Below the pieces are notes generated by a model. That model saw only the letters and a program-made list of their open reading frames with translations. It did not search any database and had not been told where the DNA came from. From Unio delphinus (lineage: Eukaryota; Mollusca; Bivalvia; Unionida; Unionidae): a stretch of DNA of 64,000 nucleotides. Below are positions 1-9,380 of this stretch, piece after piece. The position numbers and the translations under genes were made by a program. The stretch is taken from contig JAQISU010000057.1 in the NCBI GenBank assembly GCA_029339505.1, positions 5,724,001 to 5,788,000 on the forward strand, given 5' to 3'. The first letter of the stretch is position 1. Every line of letters begins with the position of its first letter.

Positions 1-2
1 TT

Positions 3-470
3 CATCAGAAAGCTGTGGAACAAACAGCTCAACCCACTTTGTCCGATTTTAAGGCTCTAATGAATAACCCGTCACCCTCGCCCTCTACAGCGGTTAAAAC
101 AGACGTTACCCCACTATTACCCAAGGAAGAAGAACCCCATGATCTCTTTCAAACACCCACTACCACCCCCATTCCGAGTAAGATTGCCGCTTCCTTATTC
201 ACCCCTTCTCCCACTCCCCCACGAGAAGAACTCAAAACTTGGGTTAAAAAGATGATGGCTACTCCTTCTTCGACAGATGTGAAAAAGAAAGAAAGGAAAC
301 CAGAAGTGAGAAAAGAAAAGAAGACCACAGAAGCTATCCCATTACCTCCGCCACCACCATTACCCTCGACGTCAACTCCTGTGGCACATCGGACACGTAA
401 AACCGTTTCCAAACAACCCGCATTTCGTCCTACCCAAAGCAATATCCTCGAAGAGTGGGTACCTTATTAA
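3..470 (+). CDS. C-terminal part of an unidentified Pro/Ser/Lys-rich Polinton protein
   Basis: The reading frame is open from the left edge of the window and stops at 470, so this is the C-terminal part (about 155 residues) of a longer protein; no ATG marks a start. The visible part is low in complexity: Pro/Ser/Thr-rich stretches, a Lys-rich segment around the middle and a poly-Pro run. No domain is recognisable. It lies 8 nt upstream of the integrase ATG on the same strand, which fits a gene-dense viral transcription unit. It could be an extended tail of an upstream Polinton gene; function unknown. Confidence 0.6.
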   Translation, partial: HQKAVEQTAQPTLSDFKALMNNPSPSPSTAVKTDVTPLLPKEEEPHDLFQTPTTTPIPSKIAASLFTPSPTPPREELKTWVKKMMATPSSTDVKKKERKPEVRKEKKTTEAIPLPPPPPLPSTSTPVAHRTRKTVSKQPAFRPTQSNILEEWVPY

Positions 471-478
471 CAAAAACC

Positions 479-1591
479 ATGGAGAAGGTATTAGCCAGCA
501 TTTACTACGATCCAGCTCACCCTGCAGGTTACGGAGGCATTCAGAAATTGTATCGTGCTGCCAAAACTCGCCTGAAAAAGCTCCGTTTACCAGCAGTACA
601 ACGATGGTTACAAGAACAAGCGACGTACACTTTACACAAACCTATTCGACGAAAATTTCACAGAAGTCGCACTCAAGTGGAAGGCATCGATCATCAATGG
701 CAAGCCGATTTAGCTGATGTCTCTCATTTAGCCACCTACAATCGTGGCTACAAATATTTGTTTTGTGTCATCGACGTCTTTTCTAAATTTGCCTGGGTCG
801 TACCATTGACATCCAAATCGAGCGGAGAGTTAGTACGAGCTTTGCAACTGGTGTTGAAACAAAGTGGTCGTCACCCTCTTCGATGGCAAACCGACAAAGG
901 CACCGAATTTCTGAACCAAGCTTTCCAACGAGAATTAAAGAAACGTGACATTCATTTTTTCACCACCGAAAATCCTGAAACCAAAGCCAGTATCGTGAAA
1001 CGTTTTCAACGTACCTTGAAAGAACGCATGTGGAAATATTTTACGCATCAACACACTCTCAAATACATCGACGTCTTACCGCACTTAGTCCAAGCCTACA
1101 ATCAATCTTACCATAGAAGCATTGGACGTGCCCCACAAGAGGTGACACCTGACAACGAAGTAACTGTTTTTGAGCGTCTGTTTGGTACGTCCCGGACGAG
1201 GGCTGTCCCCAAGAAAGGTAGAGAAGTGTTAACCTCGGGAGATTGGGTACGCATTGGCAAAACCAAACGCACTTTCGACAAAGGTTACTTACCCAACTGG
1301 ACCACCGAATTGTTTCGTGTTACTGGACGAGTGCGCGATCGTCATCCTACCGTCTATAAATTGGAAGACATGAACGGAGAAGTATTAAAAGGAACATTTT
1401 ACTTGCCTGAGTTACAACGTGTTACCAAGAAAGAAGACGACGTGTACGACATTGAAAGCATTCTCGAACGAAGAACCCGTAAAGTAGGAAAACGTCGTGT
1501 CAAAGAAGTCAAAGTACGTTGGAAAGGATATCCTCCTAGTTTTGATTCTTGGATTGACGCTGCCCAAGTCATCAACTATAAAAAGAAGTGA
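479..1591 (+). CDS. Polinton integrase (rve fold + chromodomain), catalytic Glu replaced by Lys
   Basis: The 370-aa protein starts at the ATG at 479. It has a retroviral-type integrase core with QADLADV around the first catalytic Asp and QTDKGTEF around the second (Asp139). The C-terminal part (residues about 320-365) is a chromodomain with VRWKGYPPSFDSW. In this family the third catalytic residue is the Glu of a motif read as IVER. Here codon 998-1000 is AAA and the motif reads IVKRFQRTL, so residue 174 is Lys. A single G-to-A change from GAA would explain it. By family knowledge the enzyme would insert element DNA; with this change it should be inactive. Confidence 0.88.
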   Translation: MEKVLASIYYDPAHPAGYGGIQKLYRAAKTRLKKLRLPAVQRWLQEQATYTLHKPIRRKFHRSRTQVEGIDHQWQADLADVSHLATYNRGYKYLFCVIDVFSKFAWVVPLTSKSSGELVRALQLVLKQSGRHPLRWQTDKGTEFLNQAFQRELKKRDIHFFTTENPETKASIVKRFQRTLKERMWKYFTHQHTLKYIDVLPHLVQAYNQSYHRSIGRAPQEVTPDNEVTVFERLFGTSRTRAVPKKGREVLTSGDWVRIGKTKRTFDKGYLPNWTTELFRVTGRVRDRHPTVYKLEDMNGEVLKGTFYLPELQRVTKKEDDVYDIESILERRTRKVGKRRVKEVKVRWKGYPPSFDSWIDAAQVINYKKK

Positions 1592-1596
1592 ACATC

Positions 1597-1887
1597 ATGC
1601 CCTTCAATACAGCTTCAGCGACCACAGTGACTACTTCTTCACCCACGTCATCTCTGCAAGATTTACAAAAGCAACCCTTGTGGGTGTGGTGTGGAGAACG
1701 TGTCCCTAAAACGCAAATCGTTTTTTTCTGTCAAATCTTTGTGGTATATTGTGTGATTGGTGCAGCCATTGCTAATTTGAGTTTGCAACAAGGAGACAAA
1801 CAATTGTGGACCATTTTACTCAGCAGTTGCATCGGGTATCTTCTTCCCAATCCTTCCCTGAAATACTCTTACAACGGGAACAGTTAG
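1597..1887 (+). CDS. Small membrane protein of the Polinton
   Basis: About 96 residues from the ATG at 1597, six bases after the integrase stop. A Ser/Thr-rich N-terminus is followed by two hydrophobic segments, one around residues 43-64 (VFFCQIFVVYCVIGAAI) and one around 74-87 (LWTILLSSCIGYLLPNP). Two membrane spans, or one span plus a re-entrant loop, are likely. Small hydrophobic proteins at this position occur in Polintons and adintoviruses, but I cannot assign a role. A role in virion membrane interaction is only a guess. Confidence 0.6.
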   Translation: MPFNTASATTVTTSSPTSSLQDLQKQPLWVWCGERVPKTQIVFFCQIFVVYCVIGAAIANLSLQQGDKQLWTILLSSCIGYLLPNPSLKYSYNGNS

Positions 1888-1980
1888 TCCTTCTCCTGAC
1901 AGTCACCCTTCCAATCACAATCCTCTTTTAGATACTCCTTTAACCTCGAGTGACTCCTCGGACAGAAGAACATTGGAAAT

Positions 1981-2910
1981 ATGAACAACACTATTAACCA
2001 ATTTTACTTAACGTTACCTAGTGACAGTTCCATGGAGGTGTTTCCTAACAACACATTGTGTTGTTACACGTCTAAATTACCTCAAGCCATGCATTTGGAT
2101 CAAGATGATCATTGGGAAGCAGCTTTAGTGGAAATAATACACCCGACACAAATCAAAAACATCGTCGAAAATCAAAACTTTTTCACAGTTGAAGTGTACG
2201 ACAAGCAATTGCAACAAGCCTTAGATGAACGAGGCATCACTGGCATTGACATCAAGAAATCAGATGGACCCACAACTAAACAACTGTCCACTCATGTGTT
2301 GACCATTCCTGCAGGCTACTATTTTAGTGGTCAACATTTAGTGACTACGATTGCAAGCAGGTTCAATGTTATGTTTGGTAAACCCCTGGACAAAATCAAA
2401 GAAAGTGTTACATTTGAGTACATTAAAGTGGCTCGTCGCCTCATGATCAAATTTTCAGAGAAGAAAATAATAACCATTACCTTTTGTCCTGAATTGTTTG
2501 ATATCTTAGGTGGAGACCTCAAGATGCTCCCGAACAAAAAAGAAATACCAGGCATATCCAGTAACTTGGATTTTACCAAATATTTTCGATTCCCTGTAGA
2601 AATGAACCAAGGAATCAATTTGATGTTTGTGTACTCCGATGTGGTGGAGTACAATGTGGTAGGACACACCTCTGTACCGTTACTGCGTGTCATTCCTTTC
2701 AAAGTAGATGCCACTACCGCTGACGAGGAAGGTGGAAATACCTATCACGTTCACCGCGAATTTGTGCATCCTCATTATTTACCCGTCAGTAAGTCGTATT
2801 TCGACAGTGTCAACATTACTATAAAAGGAGAACTAGGTCAAAATATTCCATTTACCAAAGGGAAAGTCACAGTGAAACTCCATTTTCAAAAACGATTCTC
2901 CAACAACTGA
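1981..2910 (+). CDS. Minor capsid (penton-like) protein
   Basis: A 309-aa protein from ATG 1981. Its N-terminus (FYLTLPSDSSMEVFPNN, then a WEAALVEI segment) matches the pattern I know from the single-jelly-roll minor capsid or penton proteins of Polintons, which would occupy capsid vertices. Position between integrase and major capsid gene fits. The reading frame is intact. The assignment rests on motif memory and gene order and was not tested by structure comparison. Confidence 0.75.
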   Translation: MNNTINQFYLTLPSDSSMEVFPNNTLCCYTSKLPQAMHLDQDDHWEAALVEIIHPTQIKNIVENQNFFTVEVYDKQLQQALDERGITGIDIKKSDGPTTKQLSTHVLTIPAGYYFSGQHLVTTIASRFNVMFGKPLDKIKESVTFEYIKVARRLMIKFSEKKIITITFCPELFDILGGDLKMLPNKKEIPGISSNLDFTKYFRFPVEMNQGINLMFVYSDVVEYNVVGHTSVPLLRVIPFKVDATTADEEGGNTYHVHREFVHPHYLPVSKSYFDSVNITIKGELGQNIPFTKGKVTVKLHFQKRFSNN

Positions 2911-2917
2911 AAAAGTG

Positions 2918-3358
2918 ATGTATCCTGTGTACCAAGGAGTCACTCGACAACGAGGACATGGTTTAGGAGATATGTTTAAATCAGCCTTTCGTTCCGTAGT
3001 CCCTGTTTTTAAACCAATGGTGACACGAGGATTGCACACCTTAAAAGATGCCGCATTGACTCACGGCAAAGATTTTCTTGAAAATGTTCTCATTGACAAA
3101 CAAAACCCTAAAGAAGCTTTTTTGAGAGCAGGCAAAAATGCCTTGCTTCAAACGGGTAAAGAGATTTTGGGTCGACGAGAAAGTCCTATAAATGCCCTGA
3201 ACGGTACCGAGTCTGACATTCCTACTTCCCTGACGACACAGCAAGGACAAGGTAGAAAGCGTCGACGAAGACACCCTTTCAAAAGTCTCCGTACCTCAAA
3301 AGTTCGAAAGACAAAGAAAAAAAGAACCGCTCGAGACTTAGACATTTTTGATTATTAA
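2918..3358 (+). CDS. Basic virion core-like protein (adenovirus pX/pVI-like)
   Basis: The ATG at 2918 lies seven bases after the stop of the minor capsid gene and gives about 146 residues. The N-terminal part has an RQRGHGLGDMF motif followed by amphipathic helices. The C-terminal third is strongly basic with clusters such as RKRRRRH and RKTKKKR, suited to DNA binding or nuclear import. Adintovirus and Polinton genomes carry similar small basic proteins near the capsid genes, likened to adenovirus core or membrane-lytic proteins. The exact homology cannot be decided here. Confidence 0.65.
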   Translation: MYPVYQGVTRQRGHGLGDMFKSAFRSVVPVFKPMVTRGLHTLKDAALTHGKDFLENVLIDKQNPKEAFLRAGKNALLQTGKEILGRRESPINALNGTESDIPTSLTTQQGQGRKRRRRHPFKSLRTSKVRKTKKKRTARDLDIFDY

Positions 3359-3385
3359 AAGTGAAGAAAAAAACCTAAAGAAAAA

Positions 3386-4719
3386 ATGATGCACCAAGAA
3401 TCTTGTGCCTGTTCCAAGTCGGAACTGGATCTCTTTGCCATGCCACCCACGATGATGACCATGCAAGAAGCCCAATGGGTCGAATTTCATCCCGTCTCCT
3501 CTTTGACGGATTCAGCTCCCATCGAGTTTGAAATCAAAGGACAACCCGAAGATTACATCGATCTCAACAACAGTTACTTGTATTTGAAAGTGAAAGTAAC
3601 CAAAACGGACAACACCAGTCCAGGAGCCAATGATAGAGTAGCTCCTGTCAACAATTTCATGCATTCCTTGTTCAGCGATGTGGATTTGTACATGAATAAC
3701 AAACTGATCAGCAGTAGCATGGATACTTACCCTTACCGAGCGTACCTCGAAAATCTCTTGACGTACGGAAAAGAAGCCAAGAACACTCATCTAGATGCTT
3801 GCGTGGTATGGAAACCTGACACCGCAGATAAGTTTAACGACACAGCCTTGCCCGTAGCAGCTGAGGGTGACAATCCTGCCGATCCTCACAATGTGGGTTT
3901 TAACGACCGTCGAAAGAAATTTTGCAGGGACGTAGTTTAGAACTGTTCGATCGTTTGCATTTGGACATGTGGTTTCAAGAGAAGTATTTGCTGAACGGAG
4001 TAGATATTCGCTTGAGACTGAATCGAAGTAGTACTGCTTTCCATTTGATGGCTCATGCCAACGAATTCAAAACCATTATCCAAGAAGCCAGGTTATACGT
4101 ACGTCGCGTGGAAGTGTTACCTAAAGTGGGAAATGATATCAGTCACACTTTGAGCAGAACGACAGCCAAGTATCCGATACGACGCGTGGAAGTCAAAACT
4201 TTCACCATTGCCGCTGGACTCCGATCTAAGATTGAAGATCATCTGTTCCAAGGACAGTTACCCAAACGTTTATTCATTGGTATCGTCAGCAATGCAGCCC
4301 TCAATGGTGCCCACGATGAAAATCCTTTCCAGTTTAAGCACTGCAGAGTATCCAAAATTGAAGTCAGTCGCGATGGCAAAACTTTGTGTACCAGACCCTT
4401 CGAACCCGACTTTGGTGAACAGAAAAATTACTTGAGGTCGTACTTGTCACTGTACGAAGCCACAGGACAGTTAGGAACCAACACCAGTCACGGTATTTCC
4501 TACGACGACTATGCAAGAGGTTACACGTTGTGGGCTTTTGATTTCACTCCAGACCAAGGCAGCGACGAGGGACATTTCCACCCTATAAAATCTGGGCAAC
4601 TGCGTGTGGAACTTCAGTTTGCAGCACCTCTTCCCGAAACGGTGAATATCATTCTGTATGCTGAATTCGATAATACCATAGAAATCAACAGTTTGAGAGA
4701 AGTCATTCTAGACTATTAG
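3386..4719 (+). pseudogene. Major capsid protein (double jelly roll), frameshifted
   Basis: The first part (3386-3940) starts at ATG 3386 and includes IEFEIKGQPEDYIDLNN, typical of the Polinton major capsid protein family (named after C. elegans F54H12.2 in many annotations). The second part (to 4719) continues the protein in another frame with FQEKYLLNGVDIRLRLNR. The frames switch between about 3905 and 3925, in an A-rich stretch, after which the first frame hits TAG at 3938. Total length fits a complete family member. One small indel explains the break; a programmed frameshift is possible but less likely given the other lesions nearby. Confidence 0.85.
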
Positions 4720-4724
4720 ACATT

Positions 4725-5222
4725 ATGGAAGACCCTTGTCCTTCTTTGAATAGTGGAGAATCCATGGAATGGGAGGTTACAGAAAAAGCAGATCCCCAAG
4801 ACCAAAAAGAAGAGGTAGTGATCATACAATCCAGATGGCCAGAACAGGAACAACAGTTAGTGGCTTGTTTTGCACAACACTTGGAAGATAAAATAAGGGA
4901 CATGATTTAAAAAGATTGTTATGGATGTCAAATCGATCATCCCAGTCAAATTCAACACGATAAATGTATGATGATGAGTCAAGAAGAAAAATTGGATGAT
5001 TATCTGAACGAAGCTTGGAGTCTCATCTCCGAAGAAGACGTGTTACTTCAGTGGTATAAAGGCTTACGTGATCATTCCTCTCCTCCATTGTTTGCTCGAG
5101 AAATCGATCGCATCGAAGCTCTCTTGGCCGAAAGTAAGGAGACGAAGCAAACCATCAGTTACTTGTCAGACCGTTTCAAACAAAAAGTCTGGATTGAATT
5201 GATGACTTATCATCACCTGTGA
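4725..5222 (+). pseudogene. Small Cys-containing Polinton gene broken by an in-frame stop
   Basis: An ORF from ATG 4725 ends at TAA 4908-4910. The same frame then continues without another stop to 5222. The second part begins with a Cys-x2-Cys ... His-x3-Cys arrangement (nt 4917-4967) followed by an acidic helical region. The shared frame and the Cys motif placed just after the stop suggest one gene of about 165 codons interrupted by a nonsense mutation. Alternatively the second part starts at its own ATG at 4968. A short Cys/His zinc-binding module is likely; the function is unknown. Confidence 0.6.
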
Positions 5223-5259
5223 AGAAAGGAGAGAAAAAAACAAGGCTACACAACAAAAA

Positions 5260-5817
5260 ATGGATACTTGGGAACTTTATTATCTTTTGAACCGTAGTTC
5301 GTACACTGCTTCTTGGAATCCTGTCGTGTGTGCTAAAGATGAACTACCTCATCGCAAACCTCAAGAGAATCAAGCTTATGTCACCAACACAGATGACAGT
5401 CATCTTCCAGGAACTCACTGGGTAGCAGTCTACTTTCCTCAAGAGGGTTGTGCGGAGTATTTTGATTCGTATGGATTGCCTCCTTTCGAAGATGATATCA
5501 TTGACTTTATGAGAAGAAATGCCCAGACGACACGATTCAATAATGTGAAATTACAAAGCACAGATTCTATGGTGTGTGGACAATATTGTATATATTATCT
5601 GCATCATCGCAGTCTTGGATATTCTTTAGAACATTTAGTGACTTATTTTGATCGTCATTCGTCTCGAAACGATGACAAAGTAGATCGATGGTTTTGTGAC
5701 CATTATGGCTATCTGTTGTCTTTAGCTAGGAAACGTAGTGTACATCAATCGCCCAATGACTTCCAACAGTGGAAATCTCAATTTAATTCACAACGTTGTC
5801 AACCATGTCAAAGATAA
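5260..5817 (+). CDS. Adenain-like cysteine protease
   Basis: A 185-aa protein from ATG 5260. The expected catalytic residues of the adenovirus protease/Ulp1 clan are visible: His53 in GTHWVAVYF, Asp69 in FDSYG, the oxyanion Gln99 and the nucleophile Cys106 in MVCGQYC. The Gln-x6-Cys spacing equals that of adenain. In Polintons this enzyme is thought to process capsid precursors. The frame is intact and no key residue is lost, in contrast to the capsid and integrase genes. A poly(A) signal follows at 5901. Confidence 0.9.
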   Translation: MDTWELYYLLNRSSYTASWNPVVCAKDELPHRKPQENQAYVTNTDDSHLPGTHWVAVYFPQEGCAEYFDSYGLPPFEDDIIDFMRRNAQTTRFNNVKLQSTDSMVCGQYCIYYLHHRSLGYSLEHLVTYFDRHSSRNDDKVDRWFCDHYGYLLSLARKRSVHQSPNDFQQWKSQFNSQRCQPCQR

Positions 5818-5900
5818 TGTATTAGTGTTATGGAAGAAAAAAAAAATGTTTGTTATTTGAAGAAAAAAAAATTGTGTTTTGTGAGTTGTTTTGTTATTTG

Positions 5901-5906
5901 AATAAA
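5901..5906 (+). terminator. Probable polyadenylation signal after the protease gene
   Basis: AATAAA about 85 bases after the protease stop, in a T/A-rich 3' region with repeated TTTGTTATTTGAA-type segments (5848-5903). A downstream GT-rich stretch follows. The hexamer is common in AT-rich DNA, so position is the main support. Confidence 0.5.
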
Positions 5907-6034
5907 AATGTTGTGTTTTGAAACCAAATAGTCTGTCGTTTGTTTTACATTTGTATTCATATAAATGCTCTTTGACTTTTCTTTCTATCCCTCACATCAA
6001 ACTATCCCAACGTTTCAAAACCCTAAACCGCAGA

Positions 6035-6094
6035 GGGGTGTTTTCCATCACGTCCGCGCTTGAACCATATAAAGCAGGGGTAGTCTCCAGTCTG
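6035..6094 (+). promoter_or_regulatory. Polinton gene promoter 1 (upstream box + TATA), LINE stack inserted just downstream
   Basis: GGGGTGTTTTCC and TCACGTCCGCGCTT lie upstream of a TATA box (TATAAAG, 6068-6074). The same arrangement, nearly base for base, recurs at 55957-56001. The sequence after the TATA box reads CCAGTCTG (6087-6094), then LINE1 begins. The uninterrupted continuation GGCTACC plus a start codon 23 bases later is found at 54821, so this is read as the promoter and transcription start of the 166-aa Polinton gene now displaced to 54850. Confidence 0.65.
6087..6094 (+). repeat. Left copy of the stack-1 target (CCAGTCTG)
   Basis: CCAGTCTG forms the left border of LINE1. Further copies of CAGTCTGGC(T)A lie at 11495-11504, 12863-12872, 14215-14224, 19657-19667, 21453-21463, 44303-44313, 45602-45612, 45742-45752, 49977-49987, 53086-53096, 53423-53432 (without the first C) and 54815-54825. 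Each stands between the 3' end of one retroelement and the 5' start of the next, as target-site duplications of successive insertions would. The left copy is shorter than the others. Confidence 0.75.
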
Positions 6095-6095
6095 T

Positions 6096-9000
6096 ACACC
6101 TAAACTTGCACAAATAGCAACATGGAGTGTAGAACAAGCTGACCCAATGGGAAGTGACCACTTTCTCATCGTAACCACCCTTCAATATTCACCACAATTA
6201 GAAAATAATAATCATATACCTAAATGGAATTATAAAAAAGCAGATTGGGACAAATTTCAAAAAATAATCATAAATGAAAAACTTGAAGATATACAAAGTA
6301 ATGATATAGACCAGTATTATGAAAATATTACTAAGGCTATAACAAGGGCAGCTGATGCCTCAATAGTAAAAACCAGTGGGAAACCCTCAAGATTAAGGGT
6401 ACCCTGGTGGACAAACGAAATTAATAATATTAGGCAAAATAAAAGAAATGCGCTAAATAAATTCAGACGCTCAAATAATATCCGGCATTTTAACGCATAT
6501 AAAAAATATGATACTGACCTAAAAACTGCAATTAAAAAGGCTAAACAAAACTCATGGCAAGAGTACTGTAGTACCTTAGATTATAAAACCAACTCTAAAC
6601 AAGTGTGGGATAAAATAAGACTCATTAGGGGCAAACATACAAATAATATGCCTAAAATAAATAATACTAACAATCGCAAAGAGCAGGCTGACTCATTAGC
6701 AATGCATTTTCAAGCTATGAGCAGCAATAAAAATCACACAAAAAAATTTCAAGCACATAGAATCCAAATTGAAACTAACAATAATAATATGTCTGATGAT
6801 CTAGGACCCAAAAATTCTTATTTAAATGATAAAATCACCATTAATGAATGGCACCAAGCCCTTAAAACTAAAAAGGATACCTCTCCTGGAGAGGATACTA
6901 TAGGATACACAATATACAAGAAATTACCTATAAATTTTATCAAAATAATACTTAAAATGTATAACAAGATTTGGGAGACTGGCAAACTCCCCATAAAATG
7001 GAAAACAGCCTTAGTTATTCCTATCTTAAAGCAAAATAAAGATAGACACGATGTAAATTCTTATAGGCCCATTTCCCTTACAAATAACATATGTAAAATA
7101 ATGGAAATAATTATCAATAATAGACTTAAATACCATCTCGAAACCAATAACCTCCTATCCAAAAATCAATGTGGATTCCGTAATAATAGATCCACTATAG
7201 ATCAAATAATTAAATTAGAGACTGCAATAAAACTAGCTTTCAATAACCGTCAACCTAAAAACAGGAATCTAATTGCTGTATTTTTAGATATGGAAAAAGC
7301 CTTTGATCTGGTATGGACTAAAGGATTATTAACAAAGTTAAATGGATATGGCATCACAGGCAAAATATTTAACTTCATAAATAATTTCCTAAATGATCGC
7401 AAAATTATAACTAGAGTAGGGACAGTGTACTCTGAAAAGTATACATTAGAAAATGGTACCCCTCAAGGGAGTGTACTCAGCCCAACCTTATTTAATATTA
7501 TGATTAATGATCTTGATAAAAATATAGGTTCCTCCCAAATTGATATATCACAATTCGCAGATGATAGCGCCCTCTGGCGAGCTGGTGACCCTACCAATCA
7601 AAAGCATATTGCAGAGATTCAAACTAGTCTAGATAACATAGGAAATTGGGCAGATAGGTGGGGATTTAAATTTTCCCATCAAAAAACAGTAGCTGTATTA
7701 TTCACCCCTCATAAAAGTCATAAAAGTCATATATATCCTAAACTCACCCTTCAAAATCATAACATAGTATTTGTAAAAGTAGCTAAATTTTTAGGAATGT
7801 TTTTTGATCAGCACATGAAATGGTCATACCATATTAACGACCTAATTAAAAGATGTAATGTAGACCTCAATCTAATCAAAAGTATCCAAGGTACACATTG
7901 GGGTGCTGACCAAAAGACAATTTTGACTCTCTATAGGTCACTAATCCGTTCTAAAATTGATTATGGGTGCCAGGTTTATGCTACGGCATCACCTACCCTC
8001 CTTAATAAAATTAATGCAATACAACGAAAAGCTCTCCTCATCGCAACTAGGGCTCTCCCATCTACATCAACAGAAGAACTACAAATACTGACAGGTGAAC
8101 CGCCATTACAGTTGAGACGACAAGAGGTCATGTTGAGATATGTTGCCCGATTGTCTACTCAAAATGAGGCACACCCTACCCTTAAGGCCATAAAGCAATG
8201 CAACAGACCACTAATTAAAAAGGGTAAATACACCAAATCATTTGGCAAGCAAATACATAACTTAAAAACACAACTCCCTGTCGATGTATTCCAAGTACAA
8301 AAAAATAAAAATCCAATTATAATTCCATGGAGGCTAAACAATATCCAAGTTGATCTTTCTATCCAAAACAAAGGCAATAAAATACAGGATTCACACTACC
8401 TAAAAATGCTGGTGGATGAAAAAATAAACAGCACCTATAAAAATTATTTACAAATATACACAGATGGCTCCAAAAAAATTGACCCCCCACGAACAGCAGC
8501 AGCATGGGTTATCCCACAACTCCAAATTCAACAGGGAAAACGATTACCAGATTATTGCTCTATCTACACTGTTGAATTCTGGGCTATTCTTCAAGCCTTA
8601 AAATGGATACAGCACAATAAACCTACAAAAGTGTTAATCGTCAGCGACTCACTTAGTGTCCTAACAACAATTCAAAATAATAAATCTAATAGTAGGAAAA
8701 TATTTCTATACTTATTGCAGTACCAAATAACTAAACTTAATAACTTAAACATCACAGTATCTTTTCTATGGGTACCATCGCACATAGGAATAAAAGGAAA
8801 CGAATTGGCAGACCATGTAGCAAATAATAAACTAAATGAAGTACAATATGAACCAATATCATATAATCATACAGAAATGTACCAATTTATAAATAACATG
8901 ATAAACAGTTCATGGCAAGACCTCTGGAATCTATCAACTAAGGGGAGAGCACTCCATAATATTATTAAAACTGTCAAAAGAAAAGCAACCACGTATGGCA

Positions 9001-9320
9001 ACACAAGAACTGAACAAGTTAAAATGAATAGGATCATAATTGGGAAAACTAAGTTGGCCAACAGCTTTGGTAAATATTTAGGCCCATTCCCCCATAATAT
9101 AAACTGTTTTAAATGTAATCAACCAGAAGACCTTGATCATGTCTTTAATAAATGCAGAAACAACACTATCTTCAGAAACATACTGCAAAACAAACAAAAA
9201 ATAGATAAAAAATTAAGCATCTACCCCAATATACTTGCATTCACACCAAATAATATGCAAGCAACCATTAAAAACATCATGGAATTTCTTATTAACTCAA
9301 AACTAATTGATAAAATATAA
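6096..9320 (+). CDS. LINE1 ORF2 remnant: endonuclease C-terminus, reverse transcriptase, RNase H
   Basis: About 1,074 codons are open from the 5' junction to 9320. The start is an element truncation; the first in-frame ATG is 6147. The N-terminus has the APE endonuclease end (MGSDHF). RT motifs are FLDMEKAFDLVW (motif A), NGTPQGSVLSP and FADD at 7554-7565 (motif C). RNase H has IYTDGSK (Asp at 8463), VEFWAI, SDSLSVL and WVPSHIGIKGNELAD. The C-terminus has a CFKC ... DHVFNKC cysteine/histidine module. Presence of RNase H places it in the I/Jockey-related LINEs. The missing endonuclease N-terminus makes it non-autonomous, although no internal stop is present. Confidence 0.9.
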   Translation, partial: TPKLAQIATWSVEQADPMGSDHFLIVTTLQYSPQLENNNHIPKWNYKKADWDKFQKIIINEKLEDIQSNDIDQYYENITKAITRAADASIVKTSGKPSRLRVPWWTNEINNIRQNKRNALNKFRRSNNIRHFNAYKKYDTDLKTAIKKAKQNSWQEYCSTLDYKTNSKQVWDKIRLIRGKHTNNMPKINNTNNRKEQADSLAMHFQAMSSNKNHTKKFQAHRIQIETNNNNMSDDLGPKNSYLNDKITINEWHQALKTKKDTSPGEDTIGYTIYKKLPINFIKIILKMYNKIWETGKLPIKWKTALVIPILKQNKDRHDVNSYRPISLTNNICKIMEIIINNRLKYHLETNNLLSKNQCGFRNNRSTIDQIIKLETAIKLAFNNRQPKNRNLIAVFLDMEKAFDLVWTKGLLTKLNGYGITGKIFNFINNFLNDRKIITRVGTVYSEKYTLENGTPQGSVLSPTLFNIMINDLDKNIGSSQIDISQFADDSALWRAGDPTNQKHIAEIQTSLDNIGNWADRWGFKFSHQKTVAVLFTPHKSHKSHIYPKLTLQNHNIVFVKVAKFLGMFFDQHMKWSYHINDLIKRCNVDLNLIKSIQGTHWGADQKTILTLYRSLIRSKIDYGCQVYATASPTLLNKINAIQRKALLIATRALPSTSTEELQILTGEPPLQLRRQEVMLRYVARLSTQNEAHPTLKAIKQCNRPLIKKGKYTKSFGKQIHNLKTQLPVDVFQVQKNKNPIIIPWRLNNIQVDLSIQNKGNKIQDSHYLKMLVDEKINSTYKNYLQIYTDGSKKIDPPRTAAAWVIPQLQIQQGKRLPDYCSIYTVEFWAILQALKWIQHNKPTKVLIVSDSLSVLTTIQNNKSNSRKIFLYLLQYQITKLNNLNITVSFLWVPSHIGIKGNELADHVANNKLNEVQYEPISYNHTEMYQFINNMINSSWQDLWNLSTKGRALHNIIKTVKRKATTYGNTRTEQVKMNRIIIGKTKLANSFGKYLGPFPHNINCFKCNQPEDLDHVFNKCRNNTIFRNILQNKQKIDKKLSIYPNILAFTPNNMQATIKNIMEFLINSKLIDKI

Positions 9321-9380
9321 TAATATTATTAGCAAACTAGGCCTTAAAACAAAACACTGACTTTAACTAGCATTATAAAA

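Larger units (their letters stand above)
1..6094 (+). mobile_element. Polinton/Maverick (adintovirus-like) element, left part in this window
   Basis: Closely packed + strand genes encode a retroviral-type integrase with chromodomain, a small membrane protein, a minor capsid protein, a basic core-like protein, a double-jelly-roll major capsid protein and an adenain-like protease. This set is characteristic of Polintons and adintoviruses. The element runs off the left edge, and its polymerase and packaging ATPase are not seen. It is degraded: the integrase lacks its catalytic Glu, the major capsid gene is frameshifted and a small gene has an internal stop. At 6087-6094 it is interrupted by a retroelement stack and resumes at 54815. 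Confidence 0.9.
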
